Positions 9,150 through 21,600 of a stretch of DNA of 64,000 bases are shown piece after piece. The stretch is from Diacronema lutheri (lineage: Eukaryota; Haptophyta; Pavlovophyceae; Pavlovales; Pavlovaceae): contig JAGTXO010000012.1 of the NCBI GenBank assembly GCA_019448385.1, positions 394,501 to 458,500 of the forward strand, in the 5' to 3' direction. The notes under the pieces are model-generated. The model saw only the letters and a program-made list of their open reading frames with translations. It was not told the origin of the DNA and made no database searches. Each line of letters opens with the position of its first letter. Position 1 is the first letter of the stretch. Made by a program: the position numbers and the translations under genes.

Positions 9150-12100
9150 TCACGCCATGCTTGCACGCGGCCGCTTGCGCTTGAGCCGCTCATCATCCGG
9201 GGTGGTCGAGCCGCCCAAGCTTAGGCGCGTCTTGACACGCCCAATGAACACCTCCTGCTCGTGGGCCATTGGCGATGGCATGCGCCCGCCCGTCAGCTCA
9301 AGCGCCGTCGCATCGCGCCCAATCTTGTCCACAAAATCTCTGGCGGCTTTGGCGAGCTGCTGCAGCTCGACGGCCTTCGAAGCCGCCGCCTCGAGCAGCT
9401 TGCGCGCTTCGTCAACCTTCTTCTGCGCTTCGCTGTGATCCTTGATGGCCTTGAGCGCCTGGGCCTCCACCTCGCGCAGCTCGTCGCGCGCGGCTTGCTG
9501 CGCGCGTTCCTCGTCGTTGAGCGCCAGTCGCTTGCCGCCGGTGCGGGGCGTCGCCTGCGCGCCGCAAGGGCGCGGAGAGAGAGCGGACGCCACACCGCGC
9601 GCGTGGGAGCGCTGCGCGCGCGGGGGGCGGGGCAGAGGCGGGCGCGGGTGGAGCGAGAGCAGCCCATGCGCGGCGCCATACTGGCAAGGCGAGCTGGCGA
9701 GCGAGCCGCGTCGATCCGGCCGCCGACGGCTCGGTCGGGCGCGCCTCGCTTGGCCCCTCCTCGCGGCTCGTCGGGGAAGCGTCGGTGCAGCGCGTGTGCG
9801 CGGTGGGCGGGCTCGTCTCGCCGCGTGGCTGCGCATCTTGCTGGAGATGGGGCAGAGGCACGGGTGCAAGCGCATCGTCAAGCTCGTTGGGGTCCGGCAA
9901 GGATGGAACTATGGTCTCTTGCGAGTCGCAGCGCGTGAGCGTGAGGTGTGGCTGCTGCAGGTCGAGCTCCTCCGTCGCCTCCTCCGCCGTGTCGACGACC
10001 GCGTCCGCGCGATGGGTGCCGAGCGCCGCCGCGCCGACGCGCCACACATGGCGGCCTGCCGTCGACGGTGGGTGCATGTCAAAGATCCACCAGCCGCCCT
10101 CAAAGTTGAGAGGGTGAAACGTGCACGCGTCTGCGCCTGCGCTCGCCTTGCGCGTGCTGGTGCGCGCGGGCAGCTCGGCCTCGAGGAAGGGCTTGCAGCC
10201 TGCACGGCCCTTTGGCGCGCAGTCGTCATCATCGAGCAGCACGCGCGCGCGGACGCGCACCATCGGGCCGTGCACGCGCGCAACGGAGCTCACGAGCTCG
10301 ACTTGGAGCCGATGCGGCTGTTGCCTCGGCAGCAGCCGGATCGGCACGTCGCCGGAGCAGAGCGGCACGCGCGCGCCGAGGACGAGGCGAGCGTAGATCG
10401 CACCAGCCGCAGGCATCGTTTCGCCCACCGCCGGCCGGAGGACGAGCTTCTTCCATGTGAGCGTCGACGCCTCGGCGGCGGGTGGGCTGGGGCACTGCGC
10501 GCCCTTGGCGCTCACGTAAAAGTGCATCTTGGCCTCCGCATCGCCGCGGACGTGCAGCGTGCACCGCGCATCCCCTGCGCACGCGTTGCCGTGCGCGTCG
10601 CGCACGCGTGCGGCGAGGGCGAATTGGTCGCCGCTGCTCAGCTCGAGGAAGAGCGGCGGCTCGTCGTCGTGCGCGCCGATGGACACGAGGTGGAGCGAAA
10701 CGGGCGCGCCGGCCTGCACGCACACGTCCACGCGGGGCGTGGGCACGAGCATCGCGTCGGTGTGCGCTTGCGAGGGCGCTGCGCCCACCAAGCCGCGCAT
10801 GCTCTCGACCTCGAGTGCGAGCGAGCACTTGCCCGCGACACGGAGCATCAGCTGACACTCGGCGGCCGTGATCGTGCGCGCGGCGACCGGCGTCCACGCC
10901 GCAACCTCCTCGGGGTCCTCAAGGCGCGTGCCGTCCGCTGCGAGCGCGCACACGCGCAGCGCGCTCAAATCGACTTGCTCAGCGGCGCGCGCACAGTCGG
11001 CGCCGGATGCATCGACGAGGGTGGCGCGCAGCGTGAAGGGCTCGCCCGCGCGCACAGTGCGGGCGGCGGCCGCTGGACCGACGAGCGCGAGCTTGAAGCC
11101 GGCGGGCGGGCCCTGCACGCCCTCGATCTGCAGCTCGGCGCTCGCTCCACCGATCGTCGCGCGAAGCGTCCGCGTCGACGTCGCGCGCGGTGCGAGCACG
11201 GTCCATCCAATCGCCGCTTCGCCGTGCTCGACGAGCAGCTTCTGCTCGCTTCTCTGCGCACTGTCGTGCACGCTCATCATCAGTATCGAGCCGGGTGAGA
11301 AGCTGGCGTCCAGCGCGCCGAGCGTGCCGTCCGGCTGCACGTGGTGGACGCGCACGCGGATCCCGTCGACCGCGCTGCCGTGCAGCCGCTGCACGCGCAG
11401 GACGTGCTTGCCGCCGGCCGTGCACTCGACGAGCGCGGGCGGCGCACCATCAAGCGTAAATGCGAGCATGCGCGGCGCAACGTCCCACGTGAGCTCGGCG
11501 CTGAGCGGGTTGCCGGCAAACGTCGGCTCGCTGCACAGCGTGAGGGTGAGCCGCGCGGTCTGGCCGAACGGCGCGCACACGAGCGCGTGCGGCACGATGA
11601 AGCGGCCCCTGGACGCGCCCTGCATGCACGCGTCGAGGTGCGCCGGCAGGTTGTCCACACCAGTCGCAGAGCACGACAGCCTGAGCGCATGCCCATCAGC
11701 GGCAAGCGTAACGACATTGTCCCATGAGTCAAGCGCGACAACCGAAATCTGCGGCATCTCGCTGCCAAACGCGAGCTGCCCGCCGCCATTTTCGAGCACG
11801 CTCAGCTTGGCCGGTACGCCCGGCGCGAGCAGCGGACCGTCGTGCGCGTCCTCGACCTTGACGAGCGAGTTGGTGTCGTGCGCGCTGACCTTGATCGTCA
11901 AGTCGAGCTTGAGCTTATACGGGCGCGCGGTGCTCGGAGGCGCAAACGCGCAAGCGGCGCCCGTGCCGATTGGCAGTTGGAAGCCCGCGTCTGGCGCAAG
12001 CTGCAGCCCGCTCACGCTGAGCACCTTGATCTGCGCGGCGAGCGCGTGTCGCCGCACCTCACCGGGCATGAGCAGCTCGCTCGGCGCGACACTTTTCGCG

Positions 12101-15100
12101 ACGATCGCGATGCTGTTGCGCAGCGCAAGCTCGTGTGACGCGCGACGCTCGGCGACAGCCATGGCACGCGGCACGAGCTCGCCGTTGACATCAACAATGC
12201 GTCCGCGCTTGTCCGTCGCAACGACGTAAAAGGGCGGGAGCTCCGAGTGGCCAAGGAGCAGCAGCAGCTCGGCCGGCTCGTAGTTCTTTGCGTACACGAT
12301 GTGCGCGCGACTGGCGGTGCCTTGAACGATCAAAATGGGCACCTGCACCGGATCAATCTTCAGCTCGTCGACCCACTTGTACACGCCGGTGCGCACGCGC
12401 GCGCGCAGCGTGTAGGCGCCGAGCTCGAGACATTCGGCTACTGGGCGATGCGCATAATCGAGGTCCATGTCGAAATGCTTGTCGGACGCGAAGGGCATCT
12501 CCATCGCGGAGTTGTCGGTCGATCGCACCACCTCGCCACTCGCGTCTGACACGAGCTCGAGCGCGAGCGGCATCTTCTGGCTCCACAACGTCCCCTTGTC
12601 GCCGTCGGGCCGGCGGCCGCCTTGGACGATCACGCTCACGCTCGTCCATTTTGGCAGCGCCTCAAAAGGCGTCGCACTTGCCCGGTCGAAGTCGCGGATG
12701 CTGCTCCTGTCGCCAACGCCCTCGGCGCGCCAGCTGAGCAGCAGCCTGCTGGGCAGCTTTTGCCGCTCCTGCTCTCGCCACTTGGCGACAGCAGCCGTGG
12801 AAAGGTTGATGTCGGCGAGCTTGTCCACGTCAGCGAACGGCACTTGCTCCTCAACGCCAAAACGCGTGTCGAGCGTGTGGCGCTCGACGACCATGAAGTA
12901 GCTGTCGAGCGAGGCCTTGGCCGGGTCGGGCTTACCGTCCTTGCAGACAAAGTATAGAACGCGGCCGAGCGAAATTGGTGCGCTCTTGGCGTTGGAGCAC
13001 GGCTTGTGCAGCAGCCACAGGCCGCCCGGCTGGCCGACCGAGAGCTCCTTGCGCATGTACACGAGGTTGTTAAAGCGCCAGTTGCCCGTGTTGCCCATCC
13101 GCAACGCCGGCTCCGAGTCGCTCACGAGCACTGCGCGCGCAATCGCACCGCGCCACGCGGGACAGGACGGGAGGGAGGGGGGGGGGGATGCGGCCGTGCG
13201 TGTCAACTTCCCCTCGTGCGCAGCCCTCGCTCGCCCGCGCCAACAGCATGGGCGTGCCCGCACGCAGCTGGTCGCCACCCACGCTGCGGGCAACGCGAGC
13301 GTGCGCACGCGCGCACACCATCCATGTCGCGCTTGCGGCTGTACTTGAGAAAGACGTCGAGGTAGACAAGAGCGAGGCTCTTCATGCGAACGAGCTCACG
13401 GAGCGGCGCAATTGGCAGCCCGGGCGAAGCGGCATGCGCCGAGGCTGGCTCGACGGGCGCCGCGCCGCGAGCAGAGCCGGGCGCAGCAGCAGCCCTCCCG
13501 TTCGCGGAGATGAGGTCGGCGGCAGCCCTTCCCGCCGCGCGTTGCTGCCGCTGTGCGCCCTCGACGCCGTCAGCGCCCTCGTCCGGCCCGAGGACGACGG
13601 GAACGACGCTTGAGTCCAGCTGCTCGATCTGCGTGCTACAGTCGTCTGTGAGCCGCGCCTTGTTCTTGGTGATGGCGCACGAGGGCGGGAGGAAGGCGAG
13701 GGCGGTGACGCGACCGTAGCAACCGTCGCTCAGCACCTCGCGCCGCAGCCTCTCCTCTTTGCGTCGCATGGTTGGCAGCCGCATGAACGACCAGAGCACG
13801 CACGGCTGCTTGGCGAGGCGGCAGCCGTTCTGCACGAAAAACACGCCGTTCGCCTCGCTCCCGAAGGACGTCTCGCCATTTGCGTCGAGCGGAAAGTACA
13901 AAAAGTGCACGAGCATCGTCTCGCCCTTCTTGCCGCCCAGACCGGCAGGCAGCGGCATGCGCACGCGCAGCGTCAGCTCAGGACCAAAGAGTGCGCTGAG
14001 CGCGGCGTACTGCGCCTGATGGTGCATCTTCTCGCGCTCGACGTTCTCGCGATGCCTTTCGAGAAGCTGCGCGATCGTGGGGGTGCCCGCCGCCTGCAGC
14101 GTCGAGTATGGCGAGAGGATGCACGGCAGGCGCATCAGGTGGTTCGCGAGCGTGTACAATTCGGGGCTCTCCTTCCCCATGAAAAATTCGATGTGCAGCT
14201 CGACGCACTGGAGCGGGCGCGTTGCGGGTTCGCCGAGCACTCCATTGAAGAGCAGCGGGTAGTACACATCGGCGAAGTAGGACACGAGCGCGTGCCGCTC
14301 GTTCTCGGAAGACCTGAGCTTGGCGCAGAAGTCGGCCGCGAGCCCTTCAATCGTCACGCGCGTGAGGCGCTCGCCCCACTCGACGTCGTCGAGCCGCTCG
14401 ATCTCATCGCCTTTCACCTCGTCCTCCTCCCAGTCGAAGTACCAAAAGTCCGTGTTGGCGGTCGCCTCTGTTTGGCGCATCGCCTGGATGTCCTGCCGGC
14501 CGCCGACAACGCGGCGCTCGCCGCTCTTCGGGTCGAGCCGGACCGAGCGCACGCGGGTGGAACCATGAACCTCCTCGGCGCTGCCGCCGTCGGGCATGCT
14601 CAAGCTCAGGCCGGCCGCCTTCGCGCCGACGCCGTACGACGAGAACATGCCCGAGCAGAGGCTGCCGCACGTCGCAAACGAGCGGCCGCCTGGGCCGATG
14701 CTCGGGTCGTGGCCGTGGCCGGTGGCGCCCGTGCACATCATCTTCCGAACCGCTTCCTCGTCGACGCCGCGCCCGTTGTCCCAGCACTCAAACGTGCGCA
14801 GATCGAGGTCAAACTTGAGGAGGATCATCGGCCTTTCCTGGGTGCTCTTCGGGGTGCGCTCCACGGCGCACTCCTTGAGCTCCGTGACCTTGGCCCAAAA
14901 GTCCCGCAGCATGTCCTGCGGCAGCGTCGATCCGAGCTGGTTGAGCGCTGAGATCTTTCCGCATGCAAGGCCACCCAAGCTCTGCGCTTTGACGGCCGCG
15001 ACAAAGTCGGCGACGCGCGTGACGTCGAGCAGATCGTCGACCCAGATTTGCACGATGCTCTTAATGAACTCGCGCTCCCCGGGCTGCAGCGAGAGGAAGC

Positions 15101-15368
15101 GCTCGCCATGTTCCGAAGAGAGCGCCTCGGCGAGCATCCCGATCACGGTGTCGGTCCCAACGTCGCACGCCTCGATCACGCGCGAGAGCTCGAGGAGCGC
15201 CTCGCGCAACAATCGCTTCACGCGCGCGCAGAACTGCGCGTGGAAGAAGAGAATCGTGCTCTGCACGGCGTTGTCCGAGATCTCCTTGACGGCTTCACTT
15301 TTGGAGAAATCTTTGGCGAGCGTGAAAAGCACGTCCGTCGCCGGCGGGCAGCTCTCCCGCCTCGCCAT
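9150..15368 (-). CDS. SMCHD1/MORC-like GHKL ATPase
   Basis: Three exons (15368-13319, 13130-9682, 9554-9150) join in phase 1 and phase 0 to give about 1967 residues, close to human SMCHD1 (about 2000). An upstream in-frame ATG at 15419 is possible, but a TTTTAAAA box lies between the two, so 15368 is preferred. Seen: a Bergerat-fold ATPase with N-box KEISDNAVQST, DxGxG motif WDNGRGVDEEA and G-x-G-x-K loop SSYGVGAKAAG. A transducer-like region follows, with a conserved RMGNTGNWRFNN at the first splice junction, then a long beta-rich region resembling serial Ig-like domains and a C-terminal Glu/Lys-rich coiled coil ending in a basic segment (LKRKRPRASMA). Family knowledge: SMCHD1 and MORC proteins compact or silence chromatin. 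No SMC hinge (GxxxG-containing) domain is recognisable at the C-terminus, unlike animal SMCHD1. Nuclear location is inferred. Confidence 0.8.
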
Positions 15369-15479
15369 GTTCGGGTTGGGCTCGACTTTTTTAAAAGCCT
15401 TTTTGGACCGGTCCTTCACCAGTCCGGTCGGATTCCTCGGACAGGTGAAGGAACCGGTGACAATTCAATTGCTGGTGGT

Positions 15480-18464
15480 CTACTCCAGCTCGCGACAGCC
15501 GGCCCAGTCGTCAGGCGCCTTGAAATCAGACGCGGCCATCAGCTTGAGCAGCGCGAGGGTCGGCTTGTCGGGCGCGTCAAGGTTTTTGTTCTCCTGCTCC
15601 GCTCGGGCGCAGATCAACCGGCGGTTTGCGGGCCAGCCGGTGAGCGTCCGCGGGCGCACGCGCGCCAATCGGGCGCCCGCGGTCCCATCGGGTGGGCGTC
15701 TGCTGCACTTGACGCGTCGCGTGCGCGCACCTTTGCTTGGTCGACGAGGAGGGCATTGGCTGCCTCAAACAATGGCCTCGCCTCCGCCCACTTGCCCTGC
15801 AGCAACGACAGCGCCGGATGCGCACGCGCGTCACGCGCTGCCGTGGCTGCGCGCGCGCACCTGCGCCGCGCCGCGGCTGCGCGGCGGGGCGGCGCACCTG
15901 CAGGTAGAGCTCGAGTGCCTCGTCAAAGGCCGCGCGGAACTCGGGCGTGATTGCGAGCGGGTAGTCGAAGACGTGCTCGGCCATTGCCCTCTCCTTGGCC
16001 TCGTCCGGAGGGACGGCAAGGCTCGTCGGCAGGTCGTACGTGTACAGGTCAAAAGGCTCGGCACCCGCGGTGGCGTACACGCGGTCGATCCGGCGGACGA
16101 GGCGCTGCACAAGCGGCGAGAAGAGCTTGTATGTTTCCTGCGAGATGAGCAGGAGGTTGCCATACTGCTTTGTCGCACCCTCGAGGCCCATCGCAACGTT
16201 GGTCGCTGGCGAGAGGTAGGTCGCATCGATCTTCTTCTGCGTGCCCAGGGCGCCCTCGATCGCCCATCCGACGTGCAGCCCGCAGCCGAGCCGCACCGTG
16301 TATCCCGGCAGCCGCTTTTGCAGCACAGGGTTCTGCACGAGCTCGGTGAGCGCGGTCGCGCCGCGCACGCAGATTGTCAGCCGGATGAACGCGGCCATCG
16401 CCTTGTCACCGACGGTCGGCGACCACTTGTCGCGCGAGACGGGCTCGAACTGGTTGTCGGTGAAGACGGCGCCAATTTGCTTGTTCCGATCCAAGTGCTG
16501 CACCTGCGCAATCCGCCGCTCGAGCTTGTCGCCCGTCCACGCGACGAGGAAGGCGTCGCCAATGTTCTTGTTCGCAAAGCCGCCGCAGTCGTGCACCGCG
16601 TGGTGCACAATATGCCCGACAGAGTTGGTGAAGAGCATCACCTGCTCCTGCAGGCACTCGGTCGCGTCAGTGAACTGGCGGATGTCGCAAAAGCCGAAGA
16701 GGCAGTTCACCTTGATCCCGACCGCAATAGGGTTGATGTCGCCCGTCGTGCGCAGGCAGCGCGCGATCGTCTCGCGGCCGGCGAGCCCGATGCCGACCTG
16801 CAGCAGCGAGGCAATCTTGCGGATCGACTGCTCGAGCTCGTTGAGCTCGTCGAGCTGCGCGCACCAGTGCCACGCGCGCGAGCACGCGCCGGCGGGAGGG
16901 GCGACGGCGCGGACGAAGGGGTAGGGGTGATGGGGGGGAGGGAGGAGGGGGGTTGGGAGGGTAGTGCAAATGACCGGGCGCGGAGGGCAGAGCATCCTCG
17001 CGCCGGCACGCGGTCGCGCACGCATTTGGTGCGAGCTGAGCAGCCAGCATACGGCCACCAGCGCGCGCGCACAGTGTCGTCGCCAAAGGAGCCGAGCTTG
17101 GCCATCGGGTCCTTGGCAAAGCTGTTGACGATCGCGAAGAGCTTCTCGATCGGCGCGATGCAGTAGCGCGTGGCGATGCGATTGAAGATGACCACGCCGC
17201 CAATGAGCAGCACGACGACAAATGCGAGCAGCCCGAGCGAAAACTGCGCCTGGACGACTAGATCCGCGCGCTTGAAGAAGCCGCCGAGCGAGCAGCCATC
17301 GTGCGAGCCGCTTGCGCACGACGTGCCTGCGAGCGCGACGGCATACTCGACCTCGCGCACGGCTGGTGGGATTATTTGCAGGTTCTCGAGCAGCACGGTG
17401 CCGTCGTATGCGCGGAAGTAGGCCAGGTGCTGGAAGCTCTGCGCGCTGTCGATGAGACGCCGGGCGGCGACGCTCGCGGTCGCCGAGCCTGCCCGGTGCG
17501 CGCGCCAGAGCGCGTCGAGCTGGCTCACGAGCTCCAGGTCGTAGTCGAAGCCTGCACGCGCCTCGGTGACCGAGATGAGCGGAAAGACGATGAGCATGAG
17601 CAGCACACCCACCACCACCTGCAGCGTGATCGACTCCTGCAGCGCGCGCCCGACGGCCGACGGGTTGTCCTGCCACGACGGCCCGTCGCCGCTGTCGGGC
17701 GAGCCCGTGCCCGGCTCCCTTGGCAGGAGGCGCGCCAGCGCGTACTTGTACAGCTTGATGAGGCGGACGAGCCGGATCAGCCGCACCACGCGGAGTAGCC
17801 GCACCGTGCGCGCCGTCGACGACGCCTCGCTCGCCGTCTGCCCGTTGTCGCCATCGTCGGGGCCCATGAAGCCCTCGATCACCCACGGCATCTCGGCGAT
17901 GAGCGTGAGCGTCGCGACCACGTCAAACAAGAAGTAGGCGGAGCGCGGGTAGCCGCGCTTGACGACCAGCGCAATCGCGATCTCGACCGCGAAGAGGAAG
18001 AAGCACACCGACGTCACGAGCATGAAGCTGTCGTCGTGTACCATTGGGATGTTGGTCGCGATACGGATGTCGTCCGCGATGAGCGTCCAAAACGTCGCGC
18101 CCATCATCACAAAGGTGACGGGAAACGATCTGAGGAACTTGTTGCCGAACTTGAGCGCCGGGTGGACCGCGCCCTTCTTCGACTCCCACAGCCCCACCGA
18201 CGCGCGCGCGCTGCTCGTCTCGACTGATCTGCGCGGCGTCGCCGATTGGCCAGCCGCCGCCGACGAGCGGACCACACCCCAGCTCTTCTCGCCCTGCGCG
18301 CCCTTGGTCGGCGCCGAGGCGGCGGCCGGCTCAACACAGTCGCTCGCCACCGCGGGCTTGTCCACGGGCACCACCTGCGCGAGCTTGCCCGACATCCCCA
18401 CCTGGGGCAACGGGCCCCACCACTGCTGTAACTTCCTGAGTGTGTGGTTGGGTTGCATATGCAT
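15480..18464 (-). CDS. Class III adenylyl cyclase with voltage-sensor-like membrane N-terminus
   Basis: Four exons (18464-17073, 16854-15898, 15796-15731, 15593-15480), all joined in phase 0, encode about 842 residues. N-terminal half: hydrophobic spans around FVMMGATFWTLIADD and FMLVTSVCFFLFAVEIAIAL, then an S4-like segment with Arg every third position (RLLRVVRLIRLVRLIKLYKY), a long loop between two further spans, and LLAFVVVLLIGGVVIFNRIA before the catalytic part. Catalytic domain: FGFCDIRQFTDATE carries the first metal Asp and NKNIGDAFLVAW the second, with the Lys typical of adenylyl rather than guanylyl cyclases. The tail ends with the APDDWAGCRELE signature seen in ciliate-type cyclases. 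Such fusions are known from alveolates and some algae, where membrane voltage is thought to set cAMP output. No pore selectivity filter was seen. The next gene begins about 110 bp downstream on the same strand. Confidence 0.85.
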
Positions 18465-18564
18465 ACTCACGACGAATCCGGGCGAGTCAGAGTCATCAGC
18501 GGCAGAGGAGCAAAAAGCCACCCACGTCGTCACGCGCAGCCTGGCAGCCCGAGCGACGCCACGC

Positions 18565-18615
18565 AGAGAGGCGACCGGCGGAGCAGGCCCAAAGGCCCCC
18601 TCGCGCCTAGCCGGC
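18565..18615. repeat. Partial relative of the 22.6-kb inverted-repeat element end
   Basis: About 50 bp matching the arms of the 22611-23419 element (core GGCGGAGCAGGCCCAAAGGC followed by a GCGCCTAGCC block). It lies about 100 bp upstream of the cyclase ATG; no second arm was found close by. Confidence 0.55.
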
Positions 18616-18696
18616 GCGTGCCACACACGGAGGCCGGGGGCGGCCGGCAACTACCGCCGCCCCCGCGCCGCCGGCCACCAACGCGGCGTCGACGCG

Positions 18697-21600
18697 TCAC
18701 AGGCCAAGCCGCAGGCCAGCAAAGCCCCTGCTCAACCCGCCGCCAAAGTACGAGCCGCCCTGCGGCTTGCCCGCGCGCGGCTGGAGTACGCCGTCGAGCT
18801 CGAGCTTGGCGATGCGCGCCGCCTTCCACCTGCGCGTGCCCACTTGCCGGAAAGAGGCCTGGATCTTGCGCGCGGCCTCCTCGATCTCGCGGCCCTACGC
18901 GGTCGGCGCGGCACGCGCGCGCTCGGTACGCGTGCATTGGCGGCCACGGCGGCGTTCGGCGCGGGCGCGCGTCGGGCCGGCGCGCGGCGTGGCGCGCGGC
19001 GCGCGCGCGGCGCACCGACTTGCTGTGCTCCCATCTCGCGCCGCCGTCGCCCTTATGCTGCAGCACGTAGACGCGGTCGCTGTCGCGCACGGGCGTTGCG
19101 TTCGGCGGGTTGGTGAAGGTGTAGGGCATTGCGCGCAGCGCGCGGTCCGAGAGGCCGCTCGTCAGGCGCTGACGGAACAGGCCGATCGGGAGGCGCCCTC
19201 TGCGAAGCAGCTCCACCTTAAGCTCGCCATACGTGAGCATGCCGCGCACGAGCCGATGACGCGCGCTCGGCGTGGGGTGCGGCACGGGTGCGCCCTGCGT
19301 GGGTGGCATCTCGCCGCCTCCGAGCGGGTGCGGGCTAGCGAATGCGGGCGTCGGCTCGGCGCGCCAAGCGAGATCGGCGGGAAGGTCGACGAGCTTGATC
19401 GAGACGGGGTCGAGCGCATCGTCTGTCAGATTGCGGCAGAAGGTGACGAGCCCGGCCTTGCGCCAGCTCATCATGAGCGGGAAGAGCATCTCGTCGCCAA
19501 ACACCTGCCCAGCCGCGTACGTGGGCGACGTGAGATGGCCCGAGACCGTCGAGTCGGAGACAGGCCACCAGCTCGCGCGCTCGATAAAGCGAATGCTCGC
19601 CGTCGACGCGAGCGAGATGAAGACGCGCGCCCGCTCGGCGCCGCCGGCGCTCGGCAGCATCGTCTCCACCTTTGCGACGCACACGGCCGCGTCCATCTGC
19701 TGGTCGGCCGAAGCGGCGAGGTGGTCGTGGAAGATGATCACCGAGTGCAGGCCGGGCGCGAGCAGGTGCGCCTTGAGCACTTCGTGGTTGAGTGGGTCAT
19801 CCTGCACGAACGTGTAGCGCGGCTGCTCGCCGTGCGCCCCGCCGGCAAACTTGGCAAGCACCTTGTGCAGCCCGGCGAAGGGCGCAAGGCACACGTGCAT
19901 CACGTGCGTGTACCGCGCGCCCGTCGTGGTCAAGCCGTTGCGCCCGCCGCCAAGCAGCAGCGTGATCAAAATGTCCACATCGTGCGGCGCGCCGAGGATC
20001 ACGATCCGATCGCCACGCAGCAGCGCTCCGAGCTGTGTGCTCGTCAGCTCGCCGTTGCCATCGGTGAAGCCAAGCGCGGGCGCGGACGCGCGCAAGCGCC
20101 GCGGCGCGGGCGCGGGGGCCGGCGCTGGCAAAGCCGGCTCGCCGGACTTGCCGACTGCGCCGACCGGCGCGAGCGCCATGCCGGGCGGAGGCTGCTTGCT
20201 CTGGAGGAACTCGTCGAGGTCGAGCGCAGACCTGCAGACGTAGACGCCGTGCATCTGCGAGAGGAGCTGCGTCCCACCCTGGAAGATGTGCATCGACCGC
20301 TCGTCGCTCACCGCGAGCAGCTGCAGCCCGTCCTGCTGCGCGAACACGTCGTACAGCTCGGACGCGCGCAACCCAATCGCCCATGCGGGCAGGCGCGAGA
20401 CGATGAGCTGCGACTCAGCACCAAGCAGATAGTCTCGCATGTCGGCGGCGGCGGACGTGGGCGCGGGCAGCGGCGTCGACGCGCGCCGCTTGGCTATGTG
20501 CGCGTCGGACGAGCTCGCGCTCCGCTCGAGCGCCGTTGGTGGCATCCGGTTGAGCTCGCGCTCCAGCCCGCCCGTGTCTGCGCGCGAAGCGGGAGCCACC
20601 TTGCGCACGTGCTCGATGTGATCCAGCAGATGCTCGCCCTTGAGAAGCCTCTTCGCCTCCTTGTGCTCGAGCGGCTCGGCGATCAGATTGGCCATGAGCG
20701 AGATGAGGCCGGGCGTATCGGTGATCGACCGCGCGAGCCAGCGCATCTGCAGGTCGTTCACGCACAGCGTCGACCAGACGCCCATGTTGGCGGCCATCGT
20801 CATGTTGACCGCGCGGTTGATTGTGCATGTGATCGACCAATTGGGCACAAAATTGAGCAGCGCGAGGCAGCGCAGCATCGCGGCCATGTCGTCCTCGGCC
20901 GTCGCCTCGGTCCCTCCGAACACAAACGCGTGGATCGCTGAGCGCAGGTTGATCGGCGAGCGCGACGTGCCCAGCTCGAGCGAGCGGAGCATGTCACCCC
21001 GGTACACGAAGACCGAGAGCAGCGCGGATCGGCTCGCTGACTCGTACTGCTCGACGGGCAGCGGCGAGAGCACGACGACCTTGGCCGGCGGCCTATGGAA
21101 GTCGTCCTTGACGCACCGCTCGAGTGAGCGCACGAAAACCTCGAGCTGGACGGGGCTGACCGCTCCCGTGACGAGCACGTACGGCTCGCCCGGCCGTGGC
21201 GGCGTGCCCGCGCTCTTGGGCTCCTCGTTGAGCGCGTCCTGCAGCTTTGTAATCTGCGCGGGCACCACGGCGATCGTGAGCAGGATCGCGATGATCACCA
21301 CGAGCCGGCTGAGCGGCGTGCTTGGCGCAAAGTCGCCGTACCTGCAAGCGCGCGCGGCGAGTGTGCCAAGGCGAAGGAGCGTCCGTCGGCAGCGCGCGAC
21401 CGTGCGCGGCGGAGCGCGCCGCGGCCGCTGCGGCGCTCGGCCGGTGGCTCGCCGCGGCCGCTCACCCGACCGTTGAGCCCGTCACGACGGCGAAAAAGAA
21501 AAAATCAAAGTAGTTGACGTACTCTGGGCCGGCGAGCCGCGCTTCGAGCACAAACATGGCTCCGGCGATGACCGCAAAAATGCAGAAGACGGTGACGACC

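Noticed and set aside
13203-13318. C-terminal extension of the first GHKL exon
   Set aside because: It lies in the intron; joining at 13319/13130 restores the conserved RMGNTGNWRFNN block.
15732-15895. Alternative coding stretch between cyclase exons 2 and 3
   Set aside because: Joining YLQ directly to GKWAEARPLFE matches the family and keeps phase; the intervening frame is Arg-rich.
18530-18890. Read-through C-terminus of the potassium channel frame
   Set aside because: Splicing at 19016/18894 gives an IQ motif in another frame and a clean stop. The unspliced tail is low complexity and overlaps repeat sequence.
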